From Diacronema lutheri (Eukaryota; Haptophyta; Pavlovophyceae; Pavlovales; Pavlovaceae): a DNA stretch of 64,000 nucleotides. Both the position numbers and the translations under genes were made by a program. The stretch is from positions 310,001 through 374,000 of the forward strand of contig JAGTXO010000035.1 of assembly GCA_019448385.1 (NCBI GenBank), given 5' to 3'. This document shows positions 10,001 to 20,700 of this stretch, piece by piece. The notes under the pieces were generated by a model. It ran no database searches, was not told the DNA's origin, and saw only the letters and a program-made list of their open reading frames with translations. Every line of letters starts with the position of its first letter. Position 1 is the stretch's first letter.

Positions 10001-10661
10001 AGGAGGAAGACGTCAATCTCAGGCAGCGTCGTGAACGCCGTGCGCAGAATGTTCTCCGAGACCTCCGCCTCGTAGAGGTGGTCCGCGATGAAGAAGGCGA
10101 GCCACAGCGAATTTTGAGACTGCGCGCGAGCGGGCGGCAGGTCCGGCGGGTCCGGCGCGGCGTGCGGCGGACGCTCTGGGCGCGCGTGAGAGCGCGCACG
10201 CACCATCGCACGCGCGACTGCCACGCGCGCGCGCGCGCGCCGCTCTTCACGCGGCGCGGCGGCCGCGCCGCACGGTGAACTCAGGGTGGCCGTGCGTCTC
10301 CTCCAGCCATTCGGGCCATGTTGTGGGGTCGACGGAGGGCGTGAGCGCGGGGTAGTCGAAGAAGGCGGCGTAGCCGAGCACTTTGCCCTCGCCATCCACC
10401 GCCGTGATCCCGAGCGTCGCATTCTCGCTGCGGCAGGGCGGCGGAGCGGCGCCGCGCGGCGAGCGGGTGAAGCGCGCGCCGCGCGGTGAGGTCGCGCGGC
10501 GTCCGCCGGCGAGGCGGCGCGGCGCGCGCGCACATCATGTTGGTGACATCGAAGCGGCCAAAGCGCTTGTTCAGGATGTGCGCCTCGTCGCCGATGAGCG
10601 CGAGGATTGCCGGGTGGTCGTCAAACTCGGAGCGCCGGACGAACACCCCGGTCGCTGCCAT
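5961..10661 (-). CDS. CFAP61: Cilia- and flagella-associated protein 61 (7 exons)
   Basis: CFAP61 is a radial-spoke/calmodulin-associated axonemal protein of motile cilia. Exons are 10661-10534, 10427-10274, 10119-8059, 7919-7066, 6759-6630, 6465-6373 and 6224-5961. Every junction keeps phase with GT-AG borders and gives 1227 residues, close to the human length. Landmarks in order: N-terminal GNAT-like region with the conserved YAAFFDYP, VRAARVEDHDDLVPVF near residue 190, VRPRRQIQLP near 580, a Rossmann strand RIVVVGG near 625, LVYDGRLVIDARF near 970, and the C-terminal YLGESPLEVSNMKQL and FHDRF blocks. The start MAATGVFVRR is the only Met in the open stretch that leaves a short, family-like N-terminus. 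It is divergent from the DsbA-like gene, with 37 bp between starts. Introns carry long C and G runs. Confidence 0.93.
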
Positions 10662-10698
10662 CGCGGGTGTAACCGCCGCACGCGCGCGACGGCACGCC
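10662..10698. promoter_or_regulatory. 37-bp bidirectional gap between two start codons
   Basis: The ATGs of CFAP61 (10661, minus) and the DsbA-like gene (10699, plus) are separated by 37 bases. No TATA box is visible, so transcription must start inside the opposite gene's leader or body. The gap also argues for the chosen starts. Confidence 0.5.
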
Positions 10699-11511
10699 AT
10701 GGGCTCGATCCGCTCGACAATTCGCGCGTTCTCGACGTCGAGCAGCCTTCGCGTGATCGTCGAGCTGGTGAGCGACACGATGTGACCCAATGGCTTCATC
10801 GGCAAGCGCCACTTGCGCACGGCGATGGAGCGCGTGCGCCGCGAGCCGCTCGTGCCCGGCCGGCCGCTCGGCTTCTCCGTCGTGCGCGTGCCCTTCTTCC
10901 TCGAGCCCGACTTCCCCGAGGACGAGGCGTTTTCCGAGACGAATCGCGCGCGCCTCGTGCGCAAGTGGGGCGGTGAGCGCGGCTGGCTCGAGCAGAAGCG
11001 CCGCCACCGCCTCAAGGAGCGCGCGCAGGCCGCCGGTATCGCCGAGAAAATTGACCTCGACCGCCTCGCGTCCAACACGCTCAAGTCGCACCGGCTCGTG
11101 CAGTGGGTGTCGCGCACGCACGGACTCGACGCGTCCGAGCGGCTCTACGATGCGCTCAACGAGCTGCACTTTGTGCGCGGACGCAAGCTCAACGACGCGG
11201 CGATGCTCGCGGCCGCGGCAGCCGAGCACGCGGGTGCCGATGAGGCCGCTGCGCGCGCCTACCTCGACTCGGACGCGGGGCGAGCCGAGATCGACAAGGC
11301 GCTCTTGATCGCGCGCGCGTACGGCATCACTTCGATCCCCAAGTTTGTGATCGACGGCGAGCTCCTCGTTGATGGCGCGGCGCACGCGGATGAGCACGAG
11401 GCTGTCTTCCGCAGCATCGAGAGGCGTGGCGCGGTCAGCGGGCGCGCGCTCTTTGCGCACGCGCTCGGCATCACGCCCGAGGTGCTGCACACGGGTGACG
11501 CGCTGCTTTAG
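10699..11511 (+). CDS. DsbA/FrnE-like thioredoxin-fold protein with in-frame TGA at the active site (selenoprotein candidate)
   Basis: One frame runs from ATG 10699 to TAG 11511, broken only by TGA at 10783-10785. Read through, it gives 270 residues. The first about 18 (GSIRSTIRAFSTSSSLR) look like a mitochondrial or organelle presequence, then VIVELVSDTM, then TGA, then PNGFIGKRHL. The FrnE/DsbA family has SDTxCPWCFxGK here, so the TGA falls exactly on the catalytic cysteine and would be residue 29. Downstream family marks are intact: VPFFLEP, KSHRLVQWVSR, the cis-proline ITSIPKF and VIDGELLVDGA. The second CxxC cysteine is Gly and the Trp is Asn. Selenocysteine insertion is inferred, not shown. 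Alternatives are initiation at Met 10813 without the active site, a recent mutation, or a sequencing error. No canonical SECIS was found by eye. Confidence 0.7.
10783..10785 (+). other. Candidate selenocysteine TGA codon
   Basis: This TGA replaces the first active-site cysteine codon of the DsbA/FrnE motif, with uninterrupted family homology on both sides in the same frame. TGA is used as a normal stop by other genes here (for example 834-836), so a general code change is not the explanation. Confidence 0.5.
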
Positions 11512-12095
11512 ACGCCTGCGTCTGCGAGACGCGCGCCGCACGCCTGCGTCCGCGGCCGCCGCGGGTGGGATGACGAGCCGGCTCCAAACCGCGCCGCGGG
11601 ACCCGCTCCGGTCCCGCACATGGCGCGCGGGCCGGACTCCGACGGGGGAACGGCTTTGGGCCCAACCCTCCACGCCCGCGCGGCGCGGACCTGGGGCGTC
11701 GCACGCCGTCCGGGCGCCCGGTCATTCCGCATTCGCACGCGCGCTCGCGGCCGTCAGAATCTGACTGAGTTTGTCCGACTCGCGTGACTCGTGTACTTCC
11801 GGACCGCACGGTTGATTTTGCCCGGACTGCAGGCACGTCGATTTTCCCTCACGCCAGGAAAGCGACCTGCTCGGTGAGGATCGTGCGCGGTGCCGCTCGC
11901 GCGCTCCACCGCGTCACCGGCTGGCGCAAAGCGCTGACCGGGCGGAGCGCGCACGCCGGGCGCGTGACCCTTCTCCTTGTCGCCGCCGCGCCGCGCAGAC
12001 CACTTGTAATCGGTGGCGTCCAGTTCGGCCTTCCCAGCCCGCGCGTCGCTCGTCTCCCGCTTTGCCGACTGCCCCGCCGCACGCCGCGTACCATC
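11512..12095. other. 3' UTR / intergenic region between DsbA-like gene and RPSA
   Basis: This 584-bp stretch has no supported gene. It holds a hairpin at 11561-11618, a 13-bp palindrome GTCAGAATCTGAC at 11753-11765, and the RPSA promoter, in which no TATA box is seen. Confidence 0.5.
11561..11618 (+). promoter_or_regulatory. Hairpin weakly resembling a SECIS element
   Basis: An ATGA at 11570-11573 precedes a mostly paired 11-base helix (GAGCCGGCTCC against GGGACCCGCTC, two mismatches). An AAA opens the apical loop at 11586-11588, the spacing expected of a SECIS. However, the 3' partner lacks the GA needed for the sheared G-A pairs. It is listed as the only candidate seen, not as a call. Confidence 0.15.
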
Positions 12096-13176
12096 ATGTC
12101 GAACCTGCAGTACATCTCCGAGAAGCAGAAGCACCGCGATTTCCAGATGATGCTCGCGTGCTCGACGCACCTCGGCACCAAGAACCTCGATTTCCAGATG
12201 AACCGCTACGTGTGGAAGCGCAAGGCTGACGGCATCCACATCATCAACCTCGGCAAGACGTACGACAAGCTCATGATGGCCGCGCGCATCATCGTCGGGA
12301 TCGAGCACCCGGCGGACGTGTGCGTGATCTCGGCGCGCCCCTACGGTCAGCGCTCCATCCTCAAGTACGCGCAGTACACTGGCGCGACCCCGATCGCTGG
12401 CCGCTACACGCCCGGCATGTTCACCAACCAGATCACCAAGAAGTTCATGGAGCCACGCCTCCTCATCATCACCGACCCGCGCACGGACCACCAGCCGATT
12501 GCCGAGGTGCGCGCTTGGCACGCCGCCCCTTTGCAAGCCGCACCCGCGACGCGGGCGCACAGCGCCTCGCCACTCGCCGTTACCCCCCCCCCCCCTGGAG
12601 CCTACCGCTTGCTCACCCGCACGCCGTGCCGTCACGCGCCCCCTCGCGCAGGCGGCTTACATGAACATCCCGGTGATCGCGTTCTGCGACACGGACTCGC
12701 CCGTCAAGCACGTCGACCTCGCGATCCCTGCGAACAACAAGGGCAAGCAGTCGATCGGCCTCATGTACTGGATGCTCGCGCGCGAGGTGCTGCGGCTGCG
12801 CGCGACCGTCTCGCGCTCGGTCGAGTGGGAGGTGATGGTCGACCTCTTCTTCTACCGCGACCCGGAGGAGGTGGAGCGCGAGGAGAAGGAGGCCGCCGCG
12901 CTGCGCGACGCCGCCGCCGCCGAGCCGCTGCCTGTCCAGCAGTGGGACGAGGCCGCGATGGCGACGGTGATGCCCGCCGTCGGCGCCGAGCAGTGGGTCG
13001 ACCCGGCCGTCCAGCCGGCCGCAGACAACTGGAACGCGCCGCCCGCGCAGCCCGTGCCCGTCGTCGACGCGGGCGACTCGTGGGACGCGCCCGCAGCGCC
13101 CGTGCTCCAGCCGCCCGCGCCGGGCGGCTGGGACGCGCCCGCGCCGATGCCGACGCAGGCGCCGGGCGGCTGGTGA
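12096..13176 (+). CDS. RPSA: 40S ribosomal protein SA (uS2), 2 exons
   Basis: Exon 1 (12096-12506) and exon 2 (12652-13176) are joined over a GT-AG intron with a C-run; phase is kept at [12 protein letters not shown], giving 311 residues. The uS2 core is unmistakable: [11 protein letters not shown], the [15 protein letters not shown] block, the [19 protein letters not shown] block, and [17 protein letters not shown]. It is a structural protein of the small ribosomal subunit, needed for late 40S maturation. The C-terminal tail (about residues 235-311) has repeated tryptophans next to acidic or small residues (QQWDE, EQWVD, DNWNA, DSWDA, GGWDA), as in eukaryotic RPSA but Ala/Pro-rich. The start is the first ATG in frame with the conserved N-terminus. 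Confidence 0.96.
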
Positions 13177-13420
13177 GCGCAGCGGCCAGCGCACCGTCGC
13201 GGCGTGCGCGCACGCGAGCGGCGCGCAGCGCGCTTGCCTCCAAGGGCAAGGACAGCGGAGGAGGCGAGGAGCTGCTCGGCAGTAAGGCTGAGCAGGCTCA
13301 AACGACTTTCAGGGTCGAATGCAGATGCAGCCGTTCTGTGCGCGCGTGGCGCACCGCCTCGCCGTCCGCACAGCGCGCTCGGCGCTGATCTGAAGTTGTG
13401 GCACTGTCGTACTCCAAGAC

Positions 13421-14305
13421 ATGGCGGCCGTGCGCGAGGGGAAGGTAGCGTTCATGTTCCTCACGCGCGGAGGGCTGAACGCGGAGGAGACGTGGGCCGA
13501 GTTTCTGGGCGGCGCGCCGTCAGCGCACTTTTCGCTCTACGCGCACACCAAGACGCCGCCGCCACCCTCGTCGCTCCTCTCGCGCGCGCGCATCCGCGAG
13601 CACGTGCCGACCGAGTGGGGCACCGCCTCGCTCGTGCGCGCGACACTCGCGCTGCTGCGCGCAGCGCTGACGGACGAGGAGAACGTGCGATTCGTGCTCC
13701 TGTCTGAAAGCTGCGTGCCTCTGTACCCTTTTGCACGCGTGCGCGTCGAGCTCCTCGCCGATGCGCGCGGCTGGCTGTCGCACGCGCCGACGCCGGCGTG
13801 GATGATCCACCAGAAGGGGCCGACGCGCGAGTTCGTGCGTTGGAGCGCCGCGCTGCAGCCGCTCGTGCGCACGCCCGCTGAACTGCGGAAGCAGCAGCAG
13901 TGGACCGCCTTCAGCCGCGAGCTCGCCGCGCTGTTTGTCGAGCCGGGCGCGGACCACACGGCGCTATGGGAGGCAGACGGGCTCTTCGCGCCCGACGAGC
14001 ATTACTTCGTCAGCGTCGCGGCGCACGAACTGCGACGGAGAGGGCGCGCGCCCGCAGACATGGATGCTGCCGCCTGCCTCGACCTCGTCGCGCTCAATCG
14101 CCGCCTCACCTACGTCGAGTGGGGCGTGGTTGGTAACGGGCGCGCGCCGCTGCGGCTGCACACCGTCTCTGCCGAGCTGCTCGAGCGCGCGAGGGCGGAG
14201 GGTTGCCTCTTCGTGCGCAAGATTGCGCCCGGGGCTAACCTGTCGCTACTTCGAGCGAGCTGGCGCTGCGTGCGCGGGGACAGCGTGCAGCGCGGATCAG
14301 GATGA
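13421..14305 (+). CDS. Core-2/I-branching-type glycosyltransferase (GT14, DUF266 family)
   Basis: This single-exon gene encodes 294 residues. It opens with KVAFMFLTRGGL, followed by HFSLYAHTK, then TEWGTASLVRATLALLRAAL, RFVLLSESCVPLYPFARV, KQQQWTAFSRELAALF, and DEHYFVS with LTYVEW. This is the motif order of the plant and algal DUF266 branch of GT14. Such enzymes are Golgi type II membrane proteins in plants. Here no N-terminal anchor is visible, so the protein may be soluble or have an unrecognised upstream exon. Donor and acceptor sugars cannot be deduced. Its stop lies 26 bp from the stop of the convergent LRR gene. Confidence 0.82.
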   Translation: MAAVREGKVAFMFLTRGGLNAEETWAEFLGGAPSAHFSLYAHTKTPPPPSSLLSRARIREHVPTEWGTASLVRATLALLRAALTDEENVRFVLLSESCVPLYPFARVRVELLADARGWLSHAPTPAWMIHQKGPTREFVRWSAALQPLVRTPAELRKQQQWTAFSRELAALFVEPGADHTALWEADGLFAPDEHYFVSVAAHELRRRGRAPADMDAAACLDLVALNRRLTYVEWGVVGNGRAPLRLHTVSAELLERARAEGCLFVRKIAPGANLSLLRASWRCVRGDSVQRGSG

Positions 14306-14331
14306 AAAGAGAGGAGAGGGAGCGGATTTCG

Positions 14332-17009
14332 TCAACCAGAGGCCATGCGCAGAATGGTCGGTTTGGCCTCGGCAAGGATGCCCCTCAGCTTGTGCAGCTC
14401 GTGCGTGAGGTACCGCGCCTCGTTGAGCTCCACCTCGCCGTGCGGCAGGTTGCCCAGCGGCAAAAGGCCGCCGCGCGCGCGCTCAATGTCTGCGGCCGTC
14501 TTGAGCGAGGTCGCGGGAAGCATGTCGTGGCTCGTCGCCGTGCGCTGCCGAATGCGCGAGGGCGGAGCTGGTGGAGGCGGTTCAACGTCCTGCTGAAGGC
14601 GGAGCGCGCGCAGTGTGGCCTGCACCGTCTCGGCATCGATCGGCTCGTCGACGCTGTGCACTCCACTGCGGGGAAGGGGTGGGGTGGGGTTGGGGGGGGG
14701 GGGGGGGGGACAAGGGGAGCAGCAGCAGCAGCAGCGCGGTGAGTTGATATGTTGGCGAAAAGGCGAGCTGCAAGGGGTGGGCACGTGTGCGCACGCAGCG
14801 CTTTGCGAGCGAATGCATTCGCGCGCACCTTGCGGAGGCCATGCGCTGGGCCACAGAGCGCTGCGCTGTGGCGTACAGCTGTTCGCGCCGCTCTGAGAGC
14901 GCAGCGGCAAGCTGCTTGGCGGGAAGGAAGGCGGGGAGGCCCTCAATGAGCGCGCGCACGTCGTCAGGCGCAGCCCTGCATCCGACTGCCTCGAGCGCTG
15001 CACCCGCCATGTCGCGCGACACGCCGCCGCCGCGTCCGCTCCCGCTCCCGCTCGCATCGGCGCTTTCGCCCTCGTCCCCGCCGCCGCCTTTGCCACCACC
15101 CGCGCGTAGCCCTGCCTCGCCCTCTGCCCCCCCTGGCCCATTTCCCGACCCCTCCCCCGGCCCCTCCCCCGTCGCCTCCATCGAAGTGAGGAAGGCAAGA
15201 AGGTCGCGACTTAGGTCGCCCGTGATCTGCACCGCAAGTCGCGCCCTCTCGCCGCCGGCCCGCGCGGCGGCATGGCGCAGCGACGGTCGATGCGGTATCG
15301 TCGTGAAGGGCGACCACGCGACCTCGAAGGCCACGTGCACGACCGCGAGCGCACGCGAGGAGCGAACGACGCCATCGTTATGAGTAGACGCAGCAGAGCT
15401 GCGCCGGCGGCCGCGCGGGACAGCCGCGAGCGCGTGCAGCTCGACCTGCTTCGCAAGGCGGCCGTCCACGCGCTCGCCACTGAGCAGCTGCGCACGTTCA
15501 AAATAGGGGGAGGGGAGGGCCAGGGGTCAGGGGCCAGGGGCGAGGGGCCAGGGGCGGTCGCAGGCGGCGCTATGCACGCACGCGCGCGGGCGGGCATAGC
15601 ACGCGCACGGCGTGCCGCCGCGCGGCGCCAGCACACGCCACCGCCATTCGCCTCCGCGCGCGCACCTCGGCCAGGTCCACAGAGCCGGTGGCGAGCGCGT
15701 GCTTTGAGTCAACGCCGTGCTGGTCGAGCGCGAACAGGTCGAGGCGCGCGCGGTACTCGCGACCCGTCGGCCTGCGCACGAAGCGCTTCTGCAGCAGCAC
15801 GGCGTACGCCTCCGCCTCGCGCCCCGCCGTCGCGACCTGCGCGAAGCGCCAGTCGACGTCGCCGGCGGCGAGCGCGCGCAGCTCCGCGGGCTGCGTGCGG
15901 AGTGGTTCAGTGGGGATTCCCCACAGTGAACACGAGAGGAAGACGTGCGACGCGCCCGCCGCGGCGGCGAGCTCGGCGAGCGCGGGCTCGGCGCGCATCT
16001 GCCCGAATGTCGCGAGCACGCACGGCGTGTGCCCCTTGGGCGCCGCGCGGATCGTCGCAACCGTCGCCGCGCGCGCCAGCGGCGGCAGGCCGGGCGTCGA
16101 TGCCGGCGGCTGCGCGGGTGAACTACGCGCGCCGGCGTGCGCTGCGGTGGCGGCGGCCGCGGCGTTTGGCAAGGCGGTCGTAGGCCGCGCCAAATGCGCG
16201 CCGCCACCGCCGTGCGCCGGTGCTGGCGCCGCGCCTGAGGTCGTGTAGGCATATTGAAAAGTTGGCAGACTCGCCCCATTGAGCGATTCGTGCTCCTCCC
16301 GCGCGGCGCGCGCGCGCCGGCGTGCACGGACGCGCACGTTCTCGTCGATGATCCAGCGCTCGGTGACGGAGAATGAGTGCAAAGCCTGCGGCACGGGCCG
16401 ACCCCACGGTTCGATGCGCTGGCCGAAAGCCATCTTGCGCACGATGCGCGCGGTGTCAAAGAGCTTAGCGGCGGCCGTGCGCTCGGTGGGTGCGACTGCG
16501 TGCCGGTCGAGAATCTCGAGGGCGCGGAGGCGATGGACGGTGATCGGGCGGTAATTAGTCTCTTCGGCCACGGGGTTGCCAAACAGGTTGAGGATGCGCA
16601 GTCGCGATAGCCGCTCAAGGGCACCAAGCGTGCGGTCGAGGTCGTTGATCGCATTGTTGTGGAGCAGAAGCGTCTCGAGAGAGCGCAGGTGCGGGAGGGA
16701 GCAGGACGGCGCGGCGAGCGAGGCAATACGGTTGTTATCGAGGTAGAGGGCCGTGAGCCGCGGGTTCCCGTCCAGCCCCTTTAGCTTGCTCAGCTTGTTG
16801 TCGCTCAGCCAGAGCACAGCGAGGTTTGGGAACGTGCCCATCTCCGCGCCGTCGAGCTTTTCGATGCCGCGACCGGTGAGTAACAGCTCGGTGAGCTCCT
16901 TGCGGTGCTTCCGGTTGTCACTTGCGGCCATCTCGGCGGCCGGATCGGCCGCTCTCCGCCGCGCGCTCTCGCGCGCCACCGCCTCGCTGCGCGGCTGGAC
17001 GGTGAGCAT
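14332..17009 (-). CDS. Leucine-rich-repeat protein with C-terminal extension (3 exons)
   Basis: Exons are 17009-15666, 15487-14829 and 14665-14332, with phase kept at both GT-AG introns (GTGCGC donors); the product is 778 residues, or about 752 if the Met at 16931 is used. Residues about 38-190 hold five to six SDS22-type LRRs (LAVLWLSDNKLSKLKGL, LTALYLDNNRIASL, LETLLLHNNAINDL, LRILNLFGNPV), capped by an LRRcap-like YRPITVHRLRALEILD. A charged helical linker follows, then an Ala/Pro-rich linker, then a beta-rich region (HVFLSCSLWGIP, about residues 370-450) that may be C2-like, and a helical C-terminus. LRRs of this type are common in axonemal and centrosomal proteins, which would suit neighbouring CFAP61, but the specific family is not identified. 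Intron 2 carries a C-run on the coding strand. Confidence 0.8.
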
Positions 17010-17096
17010 CGGCCTCGCGCGGGACGGGAGTCACGATGGCGGGTGTAACAGCCGAAGGACCCCCGTTGGAGAAATCGTGCCGTCCGCGTGGCCGCC
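17010..17096. promoter_or_regulatory. Short bidirectional promoter gap
   Basis: 87 bp separate the start of the LRR gene (minus) from the ATG of the ZNF593-like gene (plus). No TATA box is visible. Confidence 0.4.
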
Positions 17097-17447
17097 ATGG
17101 CGGGGCAAGCGGGCCCGAAGAAGAAGAAGTGCTCGAAGAAGGTGCACCGGGACAACAAGACGCGGCACTACGTCAAGGATGTCGACCAGATCCACGAGGA
17201 GCTCGCGCAGCAGAGCGCCGACCCATCGCGCAAGCGCGCGCGCACGATCGACCCCGACCTACCCGGCCTCGGCCAGCACTACTGCGCCGAGACCGACCGG
17301 CACTTCATCTCGCAAGAGGCGCTTGACGCGCACAAGCGGACAAAGGCGTTCAAGAAGCGGAGCCGCGAACTCGAGAAGACGCCGTACAGCCACCTCGAGG
17401 CTGACTTTGCCGCGGGCAAGGGCGCGCCCGACAAGGGCTACGGATGA
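17097..17447 (+). CDS. ZNF593: ZNF593/Bud20-like 60S biogenesis factor with altered zinc finger
   Basis: The 116-residue protein starts at ATG 17097 with a basic N-terminus (PKKKKCSKKVHRDNK). It has the family's DVDQIHEEL helix and DPDLPGLGQHYC, then a finger-like segment and the downstream KKRSRELEKTPYSHLEADFA, matching ZNF593 (animals) and Bud20 (yeast), shuttling factors for pre-60S export. In the finger, the expected C-x2-C is C-A-E-T and the expected terminal H is F (HKRTKAFKKR). The second Cys and second His are therefore missing, and classical zinc binding should be lost. No frame problem explains this. It is a single exon and converges with the giant PqiA-like gene. Confidence 0.85.
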   Translation: MAGQAGPKKKKCSKKVHRDNKTRHYVKDVDQIHEELAQQSADPSRKRARTIDPDLPGLGQHYCAETDRHFISQEALDAHKRTKAFKKRSRELEKTPYSHLEADFAAGKGAPDKGYG

Positions 17448-17737
17448 GCGCCAGCGCAAGCCGACGCGCGCGCGCGCGCGCGCGCACACACGAGCGCCGC
17501 TCGTGGAACGGCGCGCGGCTCCTTGGTGCGGGACAATGGCGCACGTGCCAGCCCGCCGTTGCCGCGCGCGAGCTGACTTGGCGCCCCAGCTTTGAGCTGC
17601 GGTGGGCGGTCGAGCGCGTGCGTCAGCCTCACGGAGTCTCTAGCCACTGGAGTACGAAGGGCGTGTGGTTGCGGAGACTGCGTCACACGCTGGCCTACCA
17701 ATGCCCATGACCACGCAACTTTGGTCTCCTTCGCGCG

Positions 17738-20700
17738 TCACGCCGCTCCGGCCACGCGTGTTGTCGCCATCGCCGACGAGCATGAGGGGTCATCCGTAGT
17801 GCCCGCCGACGGACCAGCCGCTACCGGTGCCGTTGCGCCACGCGCGCCGGTCGTCGCGGCCGCCAAGTCGGCGCTCGCGCAGGCGTGCAACGCGCCACCG
17901 GGTAGCTCGTCCGACCAGCGGACCGAGCGCATCGAGCTGACACGCGGAGGTTGCTCGAAAACGTCTGCGCCTGCCGGCGCGCCCGTGCCGGCCGCTGACG
18001 CGTCGCGCTCCGTTGCGCGCGGGCGCGCGCGCGCCTGTGCGTCCGCATACGTCGCTGTCCACGCCGCCCACTGCGCCAACGCGAGCGCCGTGCCCGTGGC
18101 GAGCAGCCCGCCGATTCCCAGCGGCGGCGGGGGTGCTCCACTCCCATGAGCGGCTGCGCCGCCTGCCCGCGCCGCGCCGCCCGCCACGGCCTCGTCCGCC
18201 GGCTCCGCCGCGCCGCACGCCTCAGCGGCCGCCGGCGCGGCTGCCGCGCGCGCATCGCTCGCATCCGGCCACTTTCCGTCGCTGGCCGCTGGCGCACACT
18301 CGGCGTGCCGCAGGTGCGCGCGCGCGCGCGCGCGCCGGTTTTCGAGCGCGAGCTCGCACCTACGCAGGATGAGGCGGGTGGCTATCAAGGAGACGATAGC
18401 GGCCGCGAGGAGCGCCCAGTAGCCGCGCTCGAGCCGCGCCGTGACGGAGAAGCAGCGCGCGTCGCCGTCGAGCAGCTCAAGCGCGTACAGCTCGAGCGCA
18501 CGGTTGAGCTCGTCGCACCGCCCTTTGAGGAGGAACTGCCCGAGGCGCTCGAGCTCGGAGAGGCCGACTGCGAGGGCGAGCACCAAGATGTCGATGCCGC
18601 AGACGGCGTTGAGCAGGTGCGCGCCAAGGAAGCCATGCTGCTGCGCACGCAGTGAGAGCGGCGCTGCCCAGAGCAGCGCGAGCAATGGCGGCAAGCAGAT
18701 GGGCATCGCGAAGTGGAGGGCGACGAACTCGACGACGAGCAATTCGCTCGCCGCGCGGCCGGCGGGCGCAGTCGCGCCAAGCAGCGCAAAGCCCAGGTCG
18801 AGCAGCGAGAAGCTGCGCGCACCGGGCTCGCCGCTGGCCGAGATGAGCAGCCCTGCAAGCCCCGAGATCTCAAAGCGAAACGATTCGATGACCGAGCCCC
18901 ATACGCCAAGCGCGAGCGCTGCGGGCAGCGCGACGAGGGCAATTGCGAGCTTCAAGCGCTCCGCGCGAGAGCCGACCGTTGCCGACCGGAAGAGCGGTTC
19001 GCGCGCATGACCGTCGTCGGCGCCGTCGACGCTGGCGCGCGCGGCGTTGGCGCGCGCGCGCTGCGCGCGCACGCGCGCAAGCAGCCCGCGCGGGCGCCGC
19101 CTCCGCCGCGTCGGCTGCCAGTCCCCCGCCGCCGCGCCGATCTGCTCGACGTAGAGGTCGTCCGCCTCGGCGGCGGCGGTCACGCCCGCAGTCGCGCAGC
19201 GAGGCGCCGGCGGCGATGGAGGTGCCGATGGGGGCGCGCTGCCATAGCCAGCCGCGAGCGTGATGGGCGCGAGCAGCGGCGAAGGCGGCGCCCGACGCTG
19301 CGCGGCGCTCGCCTCGGCGGATTGCGTGCCATCGTCGACCGGCGCACTGCGCATGGCGGCTGCGGAGCTGGCGGTTGCGGAGCTGGCGGTTGCGGAGCTG
19401 GCGGTTGCGGAGCTGGCGGTTGCGGAGCTGGCGGTTGCGGAGCTGGCGGTTGCGGAGCTGGCGGTTGCGCGTGCGAAGGGGCGCGGAGCTGGCGCGACGG
19501 TGGGCGCTTGCGTAGCGGCAGCGGCCTGCGCGTTGCGCGGCGGCGGTGGTGGCGGCGGCCGCTCCGACCGGTCCGTTGCGTCGCCTGTGGTGGCCAGCGC
19601 GCTCTCGGCCCTCGCCGTTGCGGCTCTCGTTGTCAGCGTCGATGTCGCCGCGGCTCCCGCCGCTGTCCCACCAGTGCTGCCGCCCGGTCTTGGCAGCCTC
19701 AACGGTGCGTCGAGGCCAAGCCAAGCCCAGAGCTGCGCAATTGGCGGCGCCAGCTCGCTCGCTCCGCCGCGTGCGCTGGCATCCGCACCGCCGCTCCCAC
19801 CGCCGCTCCCACCGCCGCTCCCACCGCCGCTCCCACCGCCGCTCCCACCGCCGCTCCCACCGCCGCTCCCACCGCCGCGCCGGCGCGCGCCCTCGTCGTC
19901 GATTGCGCCGCCATCGCTGCGGCCGCATCGGTCGTCTGCAGCGCTCGCCGAGCGCGCAGGGAGTGGTGCGCTCGTGCCGCCTCCGGCGTTGCCGCCTGCG
20001 GCCGCGCACCCGCCAACGCCGCTCTCTTCCTTGGCGGCGCCGTCGGGCGCGCCGCCCTCGCCTCCGTCGTCGAGCGCGCGCGCCGCATCGCGCGCACGGT
20101 CACGGTCTGCCACGTGGTGCGCAAGGACGAGGTGCGAGAGGATGATGGAAGCGAGCGTGCCGAAGAGCAGGCCGTACAGCCCCGCCGCGGGTAGCACGTA
20201 CGCCGAGACGGTGAGCAGCGAGCTGCCCCCTCCGAGCCACTCTGCAGGTAGCGCGAGCCTCAGGTTGAAGGCAACCATTGCGACCTGCAAGATCGCGACG
20301 TCCACCAGGCTCCACTTGCCGTGCGCGTGCAGCGCGTGCAGCATGGCGCCGCGGTGGGCGGGCGGGAGCACCGACGCGGGTGCGAGCCAGCACGCGAGGA
20401 TCCCGCCCTGCTTGACGAACGGCCACACGCCGGAGAGCAGCACGACGACGACCGACACGGGCGTCGGACCTTTCCGCGAAATGTCGTCCAAAATGTTGCC
20501 GAGCGACACCTGGTAGAGCGGCGGCGGGCTGAGCTGCAGGCCAATGGGCGACTCGACGAGCAGCACGAGCTCGGCGTTCACCTGCGTGTTCGTCCACGCG
20601 AAGAGCCCCACGACCGCGAAAATGCCCGCCGTGACCGCGCACGCGACCGCGGGCCGCGCGTCGGCCGCGAGGCTCGTCGCGAGCGCGCGTGCGCACGCGC

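Noticed and set aside
11753-11800. Second possible SECIS around TCTGACTGAG...GCGTGACTC
   Set aside because: The helix between the two TGA elements is only about four base pairs; far too short for a SECIS.
12652-13388. Alternative frame continuing past the RPSA intron to 13388
   Set aside because: It is an unspliced read-through of exon 1; the RPSA frame resumes at 12652 with conserved residues and stops at 13176.
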